A stretch of 64,000 nucleotides of DNA from Euborellia annulipes (GCA_023213315.1 JAKCPI010001673.1:18989-82988), one strand, 5' to 3'. Positions 31,752-43,132 are shown, counted from the first letter of the stretch. The notes: generated from the sequence alone by a model not told the origin. A program made the numbers and translations.

Positions 31752-32173
31752 CCGGTATCCAAATGGCTTAAATAAAAACATCGGAGTGCCTGGGATCCGA
31801 ACCCTCGACCCTTGGTATACAAGACAGGCGCACTACCAACTACGCCAAGCCCGTGAGCAAAGAAAATTATTGTTTCTACGTATTCCAATCCAGTGCCTGC
31901 TTGAAGATTTGTTTACATCCATAGAATACATAAATGCAAAGAATACATAAATATTTCTCTATGCATTTCCTATGGGAGAAATCGTAACTTTAAGAATTAA
32001 TAACTCAAAAAGTTATAGAATTTTCGGGACCCGAGTATTTTTTATGGACTCTCCATAACGCCCTCTATAAGACTGCAATATTACGTTTCAAAATTCCAAC
32101 GGGAAATTAGTCAAACAGAGCGTGACATACGTGCAGACAGACAGACGGATACCTAGCTATTATATTTATAAGA
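31752..32173 (-). mobile_element. Helitron fragment carrying a SINE piece
   Basis: Reading on the minus strand: the 5' block near TATAATAGCTAGGTATCCGTCTG, GTCACGCTCTGTTTGAC, GAGTTATTAATTC, CCCATAGGAAATGCATAG, GGATTGGAATACG. A SINE head follows (box B GGGTTCGGATCCC on minus). The 3' CTAG end is missing. Confidence 0.65.
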
Positions 32174-32854
32174 AGGTTCATTTTCTTCTGGTCTGAACAA
32201 CTAGACCAATGGTCACATTCAATCAAGAAGTAATAAGATTATTAGGGTAAAGATACAGCCAGTGTCGGATTAAACAAGATGGAGATAGGCGGTCAAATCT
32301 TTGAGCCCCAGTGACGGCGCTAGCTTATTCTTAGCGGGGGCAGTCAATAAATATATAGCCTATATCAATAGAGAAACAAAAAAAATATGGTGTGACTGGC
32401 CACACAACACAAACTTTCTCTTGTCACACCAACCAGCACTGAAACGTCTTGAAACCTAACCGAATGTCACGCAAGGAAATATCTTCAGTTTTATTTGGCA
32501 TGCTCCCTTACTTATCACTTGAGAAATAAGAAGGATATGTAGTCTAGATTTGAAAAAAAGGTTTTATTTTGTAACTTGAGTGATTTAACTTTTCTGTGTA
32601 CTGTTTTTCTGTACGATGTATAGAAGTAGTAGGGAAAAATACCTCCAGGAAGTCAGGTCGTTAACGAACATCTTTAGGTTGGAGGAGGTAGGTAAAGTGA
32701 ACATCATCCATTACACCATCGAGTCAAACAGAAGAAGAGATCTAATCTGTACGGATGACCACATAATAATAATAATGATCTTCTCGCTTTATTCCCGTGA
32801 TGCGGGGTCGGCGGACCTCACTTTTTCCCCCAAACTTATCATAACAGGGGGATG
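32174..32854. other. Mixed stretch with hairpin A remnant and one long frame
   Basis: 32382-32432 is a broken hairpin A. From 32616 a 137-codon plus frame runs into the following foldback. Its first part (RSLTNIFRLEEVGKVNIIHY) looks coding-like but matches no family I know, and the second part is repeat. Perhaps the relic of a retroelement. Confidence 0.35.
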
Positions 32855-32931
32855 TAGAGTAGAGTTGAAAGAAGTAAGCAAACAAGAAGCAAATGCAGCC
32901 AATGGATTTTCTTTATTGATTATCAGCCCAC

Positions 32932-32974
32932 GGCTAACGTTTCGATCCCAGGGTTTGGACCATCATCAGAGCTG
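32932..32974 (-). ncRNA. Small hammerhead-ribozyme-like motif
   Basis: Minus strand: AGCT, CTGATGA (perfect core), a variable stem II, CGAAAC, GTT (an allowed NUH triplet), AGCC. The mirror arm at 34009-34036 has CTGATGA and CGAAACGTT but has lost stem II. Confidence 0.5.
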
Positions 32975-32996
32975 GGGCTGTGTCAAAAAAGACATA

Positions 32997-33848
32997 CTCT
33001 CTAAAAACGAATTAGTAAAAAACTACTAATTCATAGTGAATAGTCACTTTTTTAAGATGTGCAAAGTAGACTACCCGTAAATGGATATCCACTTTTTCAA
33101 TTAGTAAAAATTATTAATATGAAAAATTCACTAATTGAAAAGTGAATTTTTAAAAAAATAATGACCAAAAAAAAAAAAAGAAACGTTTAAGATACGTATA
33201 TGAAATAAGGTGTGATGACACCAGGACCTAACCTGTGATTACTGACTCGAGTTCTAGCCAAACTCACTTAAACTTTACTTACTCTTACTTCTCTATTATT
33301 TGGTATATAAGTATGTCACTGATGTTAACAATACTTTTTACTTGAATGTTACTATATTCATTCCCAGCAATTTATTTCTAAATAAACTTAATAAAACTAA
33401 TTATCGTTATGTCAAGAAATATATTTACTAAATTTTAAGTAAAAATATTTCTTAATTGACTATTTAAAAAATAATATTTTATTAATTTAAAAAAATTTGG
33501 AATCTATTTGTTTTGACTTAACATATATTTCCTGCAATTTTTAACAAAAAATACAAGTTATCTCAATATTATTATTTATTTGTATTATTATTACTTAAAT
33601 AAAGCCTTATATTGCCAAAAATGTCTTTATTAAGGAACCGATCAAACAGCTGGTCGGCCATGTTGGCTTCTCAGACAGCCGGAATTGAATGAACTACTTT
33701 TTGAATTAGTAAAAAATAACTAATCTAAAAGTAACCAATAAATTTACTAAATATATTAGTAGATTCTACTCAAAATGACTAAATTTGAAATAATTTTCTT
33801 ACTTACTGTTTGAATAAGTAAAAATTCTACTAATTCGTTTTAAGAGAG
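32997..33848. mobile_element. Mariner-like MITE, TA target
   Basis: 852 bp. Termini CTCTCTAAAAACGAATTAGT and ACTAATTCGTTTTAAGAGAG; TA on both sides; empty site confirmed by the mirror foldback arm. The interior is AT-rich with repeated ACTAATTCA/ATTAGTAAAA words and no transposase. Confidence 0.85.
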
Positions 33849-34100
33849 TATATACTTTCCCCGAACAGGAGAGCCTCATGTGAAATAATAGAAACTGCTA
33901 TTATCGTTAAAGTATAAAGGGACCTTCTCGTTAGTATGTGAGAGGTACGAGTCGACTTTCGAAATTTCCGTTCGGGGAAAGTATATATGCCTTTTATGAC
34001 ACAGCCCCAGTTCTGATGATGGTCGAAACGTTAGCCGTGGGCTGATAATCAATAAAGAAAATACATTTCCTTCTTGTTTTCTTACTTCTTTCAACTTATC

Positions 34101-34379
34101 ATAAATTTTTGCGACCGGAAGAAATAGAACAGGCCGGCCCGTTGCATGGTCTGACGCCTGTTGAAAAGAGGAAGGAAGAACAGACATACAAAGAACTGAA
34201 GGACTGTCTGTCTCAACTCGGACAGCTCGTGGTCGCCATTCACGTACCCACAAGATGTGGGACCCTGAACAAATATAAGTATAAGTATAAATTTATTCAG
34301 TATTTAATATATACAGTCATAATAGTGAGTCGAGTAGCACATTTGAAAATTACAATTACAATACGCCGGTAGCCTCCAA
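34101..34379. other. Sequence shared with 63.34-63.42 kb
   Basis: GAAATAGAACAGGCCGGCCC..TGCATGGTCTGACG.CTGTTG recurs inverted at 63360-63420. Both encode a similar EQAGPxHGLTxV peptide in one frame. Probably two fragments of one retroelement; the protein is not identified. Confidence 0.4.
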
Positions 34380-35345
34380 ATTTTTTTTTTTTTTTAATTA
34401 CATAGAATCTATTCAGAAAGAATAAAGATCTTAATTTCATAACCTCGCTTGTATAAAAGAAAAGCTTGCTTAATTTAACATTATTTACAATGGTGTTCAT
34501 GTAACCTTGTTCCTCAACTCCTACAACTTCTGGAATATAGTGCCTCCTCAGAGAGTCGTACAATGGGCATTCGACCATGATATGGAATAAGGACTCCAGT
34601 CTCTCCATGTTGCAAATAGTACAATGCTCTTTTTGGTTGATTAAATAAACGTTTCTATTCACTGAGAGCTTCACAAAATATTTCCCAGCTACCCTCACCT
34701 GAGCCCAAAGCCTTACGTACACGAATCTTGTGTTGGAGGTTAGATAATCTTGCGGATATAGGGTGTCGGAGGGGAAACGAATAATGCTCTTGTAAAAGCT
34801 GCTGAATAAAGAATTATTAACGAATTCGACGTCCCTCGCAACAAGATTCCTACTGAACTCATTTAGAGGCTCGCCCAAAAGGTATTTAATTTTTCGATGA
34901 TCAGATAGATTATCAGAGCTGAGTCCTGCCGTGTACAACAATGCTTTGACCTGGGATATCCAATTGTATTTGATGTTCGCTCCAGTCTCCAGAGATAGCA
35001 GCCTCTCAAAACAGATCCTAGGGTATCTCTCGCTCCCCATTCGAGAGATCTTGTACATCCATTGTAGAGCAAGTTTCAAAATCCTGTGAGAGAGATGAAC
35101 CGTCCCGGTTTCCAGTCTAACCACTGCATTAGGTGTTCCTCTTGGTAGTTGTAGCAGTCTCTTAAAAAAGTTTAACTGGGCTTTTTCGACCTGGTCACAG
35201 TAACGCAAGGACCATATGGGAGCTCCATACAACAAGGATGTTTTAATTAAAGACGCATATAGTTTTTTCTTGATTCCCAAGTGACGCACCTGGCCCTGCT
35301 GAGTACGCCAAAGACCGCTCCCGTCGAAATCCTGGCTCTGCCCAA
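34380..35345 (-). pseudogene. Non-LTR retrotransposon reverse transcriptase, C-terminal remnant
   Basis: Minus frame from about 35289 gives KKLYASLIKTSLLYGAPIW, the conserved block after the RT palm in R1/Jockey/RTE-type LINEs, then a long C-terminal region and a zinc-knuckle-like CTIC(x)14H(x)4CP with LRRHYI. Upstream, EALEDALGRARISTGAVFGVL continues in another frame, so a frameshift lies near 35290. The catalytic YADD part, endonuclease and ORF1 are missing (5'-truncated at about 35365). The plus-strand T-run at 34380-34395 is the poly(A) tail, so codons beyond it are not retrotransposon. Dead remnant. Confidence 0.75.
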
Positions 35346-36040
35346 CGCGTCTTCAAGAGCCTCAACAAATATAATAATAATAATAATGATAAGTTATCAA
35401 AAAAATTAAAGAAAATTGTAAACTAACTCCATTTGTATATTTAGAAATATGGACCTACTTTAGAAACAACATAAATATGACTTTTAATTATTAAACTTCA
35501 TAAATTTATAGAGAAATCTTCCTATATACAATACAAACACACAAAAAAAAACATTATTTCAACTTTTCTAAAAATTATGTCATCCGGTGTGTTTTCTTCT
35601 CCTTTAATTTTTATAACAAAAGTAAAAAGTGAATGGATAAATAAATAAAAATAAAAAATTGTCGATACATCCGCACTACGGCCAATATATCATTTAAAAA
35701 AAAAAAAAAATCTGGATCACTCAGGATGGAAAATCGCCAGAAAATAAGTTTCAAGAAAAAGAAGAATGAAAAGAACGAGAGACAGGAAGGATAAGTCAAA
35801 CGGACATAGGGCATAAATAATAATAATAATAATAGAAATAATAAAAAAAAAAAAATATAACATATAGGGTGTTTACTAAGAAAAGAAATCCTTTTAAATT
35901 TAAAATTTATTTAAAGCCTGACAAGAGAAAAAAAAAAAAAAAAACAGCCACCAAGATCGTTGCTGTTAATCAATGCCAAAGCACGAGGAGGCCCCAAAAA
36001 ACAAGCGTGTGAAAACGACCTCTCTCCAGTTGGCTGGACC
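35346..36040. other. AT-rich stretch
   Basis: ATA/AAT triplet runs at 35365-35390 and 35815-35840, many A-runs, nothing recognisable. Confidence 0.4.
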
Positions 36041-36761
36041 CTCAATTTTTCTCCGGGCCGCCCTCCTGCAGCGGACCCTCGCCTTTTCTTAATTATGAGA
36101 AGACGTGCCGTCCGCCTTGAGCGGGCTTCGAGTCTGGCTACGCCCAAAAAACAAGGTATGTCCACTTCGGAGCGAAAACTCGTCCTACTCTGCGCATGAC
36201 GTCACGTGGCGGGCAGATAAGTAAGTTTGCTATGCGGAGTAGAGGGTAAATCACAGTTTTGTTTGCTTATATTAACAGATTTTATGAAAATAAAAACAAA
36301 ACAAATATGATCACTTTTAAATATGTTTATTTTATTAAAAGTGAATTTTATTTTGTAAAAAATAAGTGAGTACAAGCTATTATTTTATAACTATGATACA
36401 GTCTAAAAATAAATGAACCCAAAAATATTCATAGTATAGGTATCATTTAATGTATATATGTGATATTTAATGTTAAATATAAAATTAAAATTACTTAATA
36501 TTAAAAATGTATTATAGAAATTTTTTTATTTTCTTTGTACTTGATTTATGACAAAGATTTTTTGCAAAAGTTCCCGATTAATTTTTCGTATTCTAATATA
36601 CCTCCGTACTTTTATATAATATTTTAAAATTTCTATAGAGATATCTTCATTATGCTTAGTTTTGCTATGAATTTAATTAGCTAAATCCGTTATTATATCA
36701 ATATATTATTGTTTTTATTGAAATTATCTCCATGAAACTTTAGAAACAAATCATCTGCAAC

Positions 36762-37181
36762 CAGGGCCGGCGCAAGCTATTCTGCCGCCCTAGGCAAGAT
36801 ATTTTTTTTGCGCCCCTCCCCCCAAAAAAAAAAAACTTTAAAAATTTAAATTGCCGCCCCCTCCTTAAAATTTTCCTGATCTCAAAAATTTTTCTGCGAA
36901 ATTTTTTTTTTTTCGCGGAACCAATTTTTTCCCGTGCGCCGCCCGCGGAACATTTTCTCTTGCGCGGAACCAAAATTTTTTTATCTTTTTTTTAGAGACG
37001 CAAAATTTTTTAAATTTTTTACTTTTTTTTTAGAGACGATAAATTTTTGCCGCCTGCGGAACAAAATTTTTTTTCGGGTGCCGCTTGTGGAACCAAAATT
37101 TTTTTTCCCCCTTTTTGCCGCCCTCTCCAGGTTGCCGCCCTAGGCGACCGCCTAGTTCGCCTAGTGGGCGCGCCGCCCCTG
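36762..37181. mobile_element. hAT-type MITE (CAGGGCCGGC)
   Basis: Termini CAGGGCCGGCGCAAGC and GGGCGCGCCGCCCCTG; TCTGCAAC duplicated exactly (36754-36761, 37182-37189). The interior contains the GCGGAACCAAAATTTTTT minisatellite and GCCGCCCTAGGC repeats. Confidence 0.9.
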
Positions 37182-37238
37182 TCTGCAACTGTAATAATTG
37201 AATATAAATTTTCAATTGGATAACTTAAATGTCCTTTA

Positions 37239-37622
37239 TAGGAACCGGCCGAAATTCGGTTTCGGCCAAAAATTCTGGTTTCGGTTTCGGTCAAAAATTA
37301 GCCGAAACTTTCGGCCGGCCGAAACCTGAGTCTGAAAAGATGGGATGAGAATCGCACGCAAAAAAAATATATATAATAAATAAATAAATAAAAAAGGTCA
37401 AATGATTTGCACTTGAGGAAAAAATTTTCCCGCAAGGCGGAAAACTTAAGAGTCCGCAAAAAGGGGAAAGGTTCCGCGGGCCCCCCCTCAGAAAAAATTT
37501 CTATATACGCCCCTGATAGTAAATACAAGTTTCGGTTTCGGTTACGGTTTCGGCCGAAACTAAGATTGAGGTAGAAATTCGGTTTCGGTTTCGGCTGAAA
37601 ATCTTGTTTCGGTCGGACCCTA
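37239..37622. mobile_element. hAT-type MITE (TAGGGTCCGACCGAA family)
   Basis: Left TAGGAACCGGCCGAAATTCG, right TTTCGGTCGGACCCTA; GTCCTTTA duplicated exactly (37231-37238, 37623-37630). 37420-37515 resembles the CAGGGGCGTATATAG-type MITE end, so another insertion may be nested. Confidence 0.9.
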
Positions 37623-37825
37623 GTCCTTTAGATATAAATAATATCCAGTTTAAAGTTTCATTTATTTTATCAAATTTCTTTAAATTATTGCCAAGAAATG
37701 AATATTTTTATCTAAATCGATATACTATATATCCAGCTAAATTCTCACTGTATTTAAATATGGTAATAAAATTATTGTTAAAAATAATAATTTTTGATTA
37801 TTTTTTTGGAAAGAAAAACACTTAC

Positions 37826-37964
37826 TATTTTTAACATTAATCTTATCATCCCTGCCGCAGGCATTTGTCCATAATTTACATAAAGTTTCATCCTTTGGAA
37901 ATCTATGATATTCCCGATGTTTTTTACTATAATTACTACACCCATAAACTGCAGAGCACGGCAT
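37826..37964 (-). CDS. THAP zinc-finger exon of P-like transposase
   Basis: Starts at an ATG in good context (CAAAATGC) and encodes 46 codons, MPCSAVYGCSNYSKKHREYH..., ending at AAAATA|GTAAGTG, a canonical donor leaving phase 1. The THAP hallmarks are MPxxCxAxxC near the start, the HRFPKD box at residues 20-25 and the invariant Trp (residue 32) in LWTNACGRDD. The first Cys pair is spaced by five residues instead of the usual two to four. The second half of the domain (C..H, AVPTIF) should be in the next exon, which I could not find because a hAT MITE lies there. THAP fingers bind DNA. Inside this transposon it would bind the ends. Confidence 0.7.
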
Positions 37965-38039
37965 TTTGACTTCACAGTTCAACAATGTATTTAGTAGTAT
38001 GTAAATATCTGTGGTAGTATCTGTATGCCACGTGCCACG

Positions 38040-38130
38040 TTTCACAGTGAGCTAGAGATAGGGAGAAGTGTATTTGTATCATAGTCTGCCTGCCATGTCT
38101 GCCTGCCACGTGACGTCACAGTGAGCTAGA
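38040..38130 (-). promoter_or_regulatory. Subterminal repeat / putative promoter of the P-like element
   Basis: CACAGTGAGCTAGAG occurs twice (38043 and 38118), TGCCTGCCA-type repeats lie between, and CCACGTGACGTCA combines an E-box with a CRE-like site. Its inverted partner is at about 36196-36217. Probably transposase or host-factor binding sites upstream of the THAP exon. Confidence 0.4.
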
Positions 38131-38320
38131 GTGAGAGGGAAGATGTGCGCGTGGCTATACCTTGTTTTGGCTACGCCCTCCTGGACCCGCCTCAGCTAGC
38201 TCGGGCCCTCCTGCGGCGGACCCTCGCCAGTTCTCTATAAGACTGCAAAATTTCGTTTCAAAATTCCAACGGGATGTCGGTCAAATAGAGCGTAACAGAA
38301 GGAAACTCCGCGATTATCTA

Positions 38321-38746
38321 TCTATATAAATAATTCGCTAATGTCCGTCTGTCTGTTTGTCTGTCACGCTCTATTTAGGCAATTTCCCTTTGGAATTTTG
38401 AAATGAAATTTTTTATGCATAAAGAGGACCATCTCGGGATTACAGGAAAATTATTTTCATCCAGAAATTCCTATAACTTTTTGAGTTATTAATTTCTAAA
38501 TTTACGATTTCCCCCATAGGAAATGTATAGAAAAATATTTATGTATTCTTTTCATTTGTATATTCCATGAATTGCCGAAAAGACTGTGTGTAAGTGGGTG
38601 TGAATGGGAAAAAAGTGTGTTTTTTTATAAAAAAAAAAAAGATAATTAAGAAAGGCGAGGGTCTGCCGCAGGTGGGCCCGAGTCAGCTGCAGGGGGGTCC
38701 AGGGGGGCGAAGCCCCTCGGCTAGGCTTAGCGGGCGTAGCAGCTAG
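38321..38746 (+). mobile_element. Compact complete Helitron
   Basis: 426 bp, 5' A|TCTATATAAATAATTCGC, 3' GGCTTAGCGGGCGTAGCAGCTAG|T with a GC hairpin just before the end. Contains CACGCTCTATTTAGGC, CCTATAACTTTTTGAGTTAT and a SINE tail (38573-38636). No Rep/helicase, so non-autonomous. The 5' end may lie at 38317 because TCTA is repeated. Confidence 0.75.
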
Positions 38747-39067
38747 TATTATATAATAAACTATAAATGAGGTCGGTCGCTGTGACTTCCCAATCCGGCC
38801 CTAGCTATTTAATATTATAAACGCCTAATAAAAAAAAATATACCTTTCAATATGAAATTTAAACGAAACAAATTAATTTTAAGAGGAGATGAATTTTGAA
38901 TTGTGGAGTATTAAAAAACAAAGAAACGACACTTTGATCACTCATCTCAGATTGAGAGAAGCACACCAAGAGGGGAGAATTCGAACTAAAGAACAAGTTT
39001 ATTGTATGATATGATTCTCTTATGCAATTGACAATTAATGGCGATTTAGAAAATCTATTAATAATAG
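38747..39067. other. Unique AT-rich stretch
   Basis: Nothing recognised. Confidence 0.4.
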
Positions 39068-39069
39068 TA

Positions 39070-40550
39070 GGGGAGCCCAGAGTGCTAAATGTGTTTTTGC
39101 TCGAGCGCTTTGAAGACCTATTGGATCGCGAAGATTATATGCTAATAAACAAAAAGTTTATCTGATGTAAAGCTGTTTAGTGGTGGGGCTAGCGTGTATA
39201 AATTTCTAAAAATGTAAAAAAAAATCGTTACATCGAAATACTCGAGCGCGTCAGACTTTGATACCGTGTAGTGTCTACCAACTCCTGTTTACAGAGAGAT
39301 ATTAATCTGACGAATAGCTAGGGGAAGTTAGCTGTAATTCGAGGTAGAAATCGGGGAAAAAATGTTTTTCCTCGAGCGTGTCAGAAATTCATAAGGGGGG
39401 TTAATTTAACTGTAAAAAGTGTCCCATAATAAAGACTGACGATTTGGACGTGTCGAAAAGTTTATATCGATATTTAAACATGTCAAAAAAAAATCGTGAC
39501 ATCGAAATGCTCGAGCGCGTCAGAATTTTATACAGGGAGGTTCAGCTCGATGTTTTAGTGGTGTAAACTCTTAATCTGACGATTTTGTAAAGGAATTTTT
39601 TTAATCTGACGATTAATCGCTCTTCTACTGAAAAATTCTCAGTCAGCCATCGTCCGCGGGCGGGAAACAGAATTTATTTCATTTATAATCATGAAATATT
39701 GGTAAGATAATGCAAAATATTTACAGAAAACTCTTCATTATAGAATTTTATTTAAAAAACTAAATGCCTAAAAAAGCCTTAAATAAATAATTAAAAAAAA
39801 ATGAAAACAATTTTTTAGATTATAGACCAATTTAACAACAATATATTCAAAATGTAATATAATGAATTATAAAAAGATTATAACTGACAATCATTGACGC
39901 GAAAATTATAAATAAATAAATATATTTATATAGGCGCGCAATTCTGACCGCCATAGCGAAAGACCCTCAACGGACGAGAAGTTGTGGCATGACGTCATTG
40001 TCGCGGGTGCCCGCGTCCGCCCTCCGCCAACCCAAAGTCTACCTTAAGACGTAGAGGAAGAGTGAGAAAAAGCAAAGGAAGAGAGGCGTCGAGCGGAAAA
40101 TTCATTATTCTCAATAGTTGTACATACTACACTCTTGGGATAATTTTTGATGCTTCGGCTTACGATAATCGGCAGATTATGCTATTTCTATAAATTTTAA
40201 ACTATTTTCTTTGAAATAAAAAAAACTACATTTGCGCTCGAACATTTCAAGGTATCGATTTTTTTTTGCAGATTGGTGATTCGCTCAAATTTTTAGGTCA
40301 CGCTCAAATCGTCAGATTATTGAAGGGATTATGTTTTCTGCATGTAATTAACTTATTTTGTTTAAATCTGACGCGCTCGAGTTTTTTTGAGGATCGATTT
40401 TTTTTTACTAATCTGATCGACTGCCCTAGACGTTCGACACTATATTGAGGGACCATACTTGGTAAAAGTACTTAACATAGTACAAAGATTCTCCCCTAAT
40501 ATTAATCTGCCGAGCTCGAGCCACTTACGAAATCCCCTCTTGGGCTCCCC
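39070..40550. mobile_element. pogo/mariner-like non-autonomous element 2
   Basis: 1481 bp between TA dinucleotides. Termini GGGGAGCCCAGAG and CTCTTGGGCTCCCC. The word CTCGAGCG(C/T)GTCAGA or its inverse recurs at about 39100, 39241, 39371, 39509, 40374 and 40511, with AATCTGACGA words between. A GC-richer central block (39640-40090) has CATGACGTCATTG. No transposase frame. Confidence 0.7.
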
Positions 40551-41586
40551 TACTATAACTGATTATTAAAATTATTTAAAACATGTAGAACATGCATGGA
40601 TGCTGGTACATGTTGCAACCATGAGAATTTCAATAAATATTAGATGGAAGGTGAAAAAAAAACATAACTTTGCTCATTGTTAACAATCGGCTTCAAACAC
40701 GCTATTGAATTTCGAATCGTCATCTGTTCTTGTTGTTACCAACCTAACAAAGTTGTTTAGAACAACGCCAAGTCTAGTGGTTGTTTAAAAATGAGGTTTC
40801 GGACTTTTGCCCCACCTTACTCTATATAACAAAATACAAATAATTACAAATAGCCTACCATTAAAAAGAATCCTTAGGTGACCCCGCAGTGTGAGATCAA
40901 GACGAAGAAAGATAACGAAAAATAACTTTCCATAATCCAAGAGCACTATTTAAAACACTGATGATCACTGATAACTAACAAAATAAAAAAAAAAAAAAAA
41001 AAACGCAAAAGAGTATCGCACAAATAAAATAAAATAAAATAAAAATAAATAAAATAAAATAAAATAGTATTGTAGTCAATAGTTCAATAATCTCTGTTCT
41101 TCAGCTTTCATCATCACCATTACCATAGTAGATACCATATCACTTTTATAATATGTACATGGACTTTTATTATGTAATTTTACTATGTAATTCTAATATG
41201 TTATTTTACTATGTATTTTCTGTTATATATTGGAACTCTTACTATGTTATTTTATTATGTAATTTTTGATATTTTTTATGTTGTATTACTATGTAGTTAT
41301 TTCTGTTTTATTTATTTTATTTGTATGCTTTTGTTTTATTTCATGTTATTTTACTTATTTATGTAATTTTTTTTTTTAAATTTTTTTATATTGTTTGGCA
41401 TTTACTATATTGTTAAGTTTCTTTTTATAAAAGTTTTTTGTAAACCGATGGCCTTTGGCCGAAAGGATTAATAAAAAAAAAAAAAAAAAAAAAAATGGCG
41501 AGGCAGAAGCCTACTGGCGCTTCAAGGACGCCTTCACTTTCTCCTCAAAGAGGAGTGGATCGGGTAGCGATGATGTAATGAAGGGG
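40551..41586. other. Unique stretch and LINE 3' tail
   Basis: 41150-41300 repeats TTACTATGTAATTTT-type words. 41430-41493 reads TTTTTTGTAAACCGATGGCCTTTGGCCGAAAGGATTAAT followed by about 24 A, typical of a LINE 3' end. 41494-41580 is GC-richer and unassigned. Confidence 0.45.
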
Positions 41587-42240
41587 TTTTTACTTTCTCT
41601 TACCTATGTATATGTAATATATATATAGAGAGAAAGTATTGGTTTCATGTCAAAAATTCGATGTCGAGATTTTGATGGATCTTCACGTTTTGAGGTCCCC
41701 TGAATCCAAAAAAGTGGTTTTCGCGACATGGTCTGTCTGTGGGTGTGTGTTCAATTTTAAGCATGAAGGAATTGAGCTACGAGGTTGAAATTTTATATTT
41801 AAGTTAAACACCCCCCGGGACCGGAAAAATAAGCTTTTAATCGAAATCGGCCAAAGAGTACTAGTACTTTACTGATGTACTTTTTCAGTTTTTTCGATTT
41901 TCTCAAAATTTGCTCCAACGATTTTTTTTTTAATTCAAAAATCAATTAATTTTTAGATTCTCTTTAAAATGTATATTCTCATTTTGCATTTGAAATCTTC
42001 TGAAGACCACTTTACTCTTGTATTTCATAGGGAAGATAGGCGAAATGGTTGCCATGGTAACAAAATATAAATATTTTCCCATACTTATAAATTTTACATC
42101 TGAATTCATATGTTCCGTACTGTCGGGAACTAAATATATGTCGACACAAAAAATCTGGTGTGACAAGCACAGAACACAACTTTCGATTACCGAAGGTAAG
42201 AGAAAGTTGTGTGCTGTGCGCCAGTCACACCAGATTTTTT
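41587..42240 (-). mobile_element. DHE, complete
   Basis: Hairpin B, a very short GGGTGTGTG tract (41738-41748), body, hairpin A 42148-42240. Nearly identical to 26370-27061 apart from the tract length. Confidence 0.9.
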
Positions 42241-42292
42241 AAGATAATATTTTATATATTTTTTTCTTCAAAAACAAAAAAAACAGAAGAAG

Positions 42293-42545
42293 ATTACCTT
42301 TAATAAGACGCTCCCGGGGGATGACGACATGATCGGGGTGAGTGGCACAAAATACTCTAATTTGGAGAGAGAGAGAGAGAGAGCTCAGCTGGCCAGGCCT
42401 CTCTTCTTGGCATGACTGAACGAGATGTTTTTGCCTTTCTTTCTTCTCTCTATAAAAAAAAGAATCAAAAGCACTCATTTTAGTAAAAGTTAAAAAAAAA
42501 GAACTTATTACTCTAATCTAATAATATTTAGAGTTAGAATCAAAA
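42293..42545. other. Diverged duplicate of 21413-21695
   Basis: Blocks ATTACCTTTAATAAGAC, TGACGACATGATCGGGGTG, ACTGAACGAGAT and TAAAAGTTAAAAAAAAAG..CTCTAATCTAATAATATTTAGAG follow in the same order as at 21.4 kb. Minus strand: ATHPDHVVIPRERLIKG is open up to GTCTTATTAAAG|GTAATC. The other copy gives THPDLTVNQ in the equivalent place. A (GA)n tract fills one gap. Confidence 0.5.
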
Positions 42546-42622
42546 ATATTCGCAATTCTCTCTTAAAAAGTTCCACCCCCCTCTAGCAATCAACCCTTAA
42601 ATAAATTAAAGTCTTACAAAGA

Positions 42623-42703
42623 TAAAAATTTGATGTGACTGGTCACACAGCACACGACTTTCTCTTACACTTCGGTAACCGTGCTGGTCACACCAGATTT
42701 TTT
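42623..42703. repeat. Solitary hairpin A, shortened
   Basis: AAAAATTTGATGTGACTGG ... CTGGTCACACCAGATTTTTT with the right inner arm deleted. Followed by the subfamily flank seen at 3710-3760. Confidence 0.65.
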
Positions 42704-43071
42704 GTGTCGAGATATATTTAATTGTCCATAGCAACTTAGTTTCAAACTTGGCCACTTGCAATTTATAAGTGAAAAGTAAATAAAATGTATTGAATTAATG
42801 CATTAAGATTTATTAATTTACTAGCCGCGTCGCCCGCCTAGCCGGGGGGCTTCGTCCCACAAGACCCCCCTCAGCTTGCTCGGGCCCGCCTGCGGGGGAC
42901 CCTCGCCTTTTCTTAATTATGAGAAGCTTCATGTCTAGACAGGGGGCTTCGCCCCTGGACCCCCCTCAGCTTGCTCGGGCCCGCCTGAGGCGGACCCTCG
43001 CCTTTTCTTCTTAATTATGAAAATAAATTTTTTTATTTTTTTTTAAACACTCACAATTTATTCTATGTCTG

Positions 43072-43132
43072 GCGACTGGCTAGCATCAGTTTCGGGAGCC
43101 CAACTATCATCATCAGGCCTGCAAAATACATT
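43072..43132 (-). ncRNA. Degenerate hammerhead-like motif
   Basis: Minus strand: GGCCTGATGATGATAGTTGGGCTCCCGAAACTGATGC. CTGATGA and CGAAAC are kept, but the GTC triplet is lost and stem II is imperfect. Confidence 0.3.

Larger units (their letters stand above)
32855..34100. repeat. Foldback with hammerhead-like motifs, interrupted by a MITE
   Basis: Left arm 32855-32996 and right arm 33849-34095 share AAAGAAGTAAG.AAACAAGAAG, ATTGATTATCAGCCCACGGC and the ribozyme-like core. Removing the mariner-like MITE between them restores GACATATATACTTTCC, matching the mirror arm GGCATATATACTTTCC. Confidence 0.8.
36145..38169. mobile_element. P-like DNA transposon with THAP exon
   Basis: 2025 bp. GCTACGCC is duplicated exactly (36137-36144, 38170-38177). 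Termini CAAAAAACAAGGTATGTCCAC and, inverted, CAAAACAAGGTATAGCCAC. A second inverted pair TGACGTCACGTGGC.GGCAGA lies about 50-60 bp inside each end. The 8-bp GC-rich duplication, CA start, subterminal inverted repeat and THAP zinc-finger exon together point to the P superfamily. Two hAT MITEs have destroyed the middle, so it is non-functional. Confidence 0.75.
36041..38316 (-). mobile_element. Helitron, interrupted by the P-like element
   Basis: Right part 38170-38316 (minus: AATCGCGGAGTTTCC, ACGCTCTATTTGACCG, GGCGAGGGTCCGCCGCAGG, GGCGTAGC) continues at 36144 and below (GGCGTAGCC, AAGAAAAGGCGAGGGTCCGC). The 3' module is partly duplicated. No CTAG terminus was found on the left. Confidence 0.5.

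Noticed and set aside
33876..34253. 125-codon minus frame across the foldback arm
   Set aside because: Mostly the foldback arm and retroelement-like repeat; a parallel frame appears in the other arm (32616-33029).
21413..42545. Spliced-leader RNA genes at 21.4 and 42.3 kb
   Set aside because: A conserved donor-like GGTAAT exists, but no convincing Sm site or downstream stem follows and there are only two copies.
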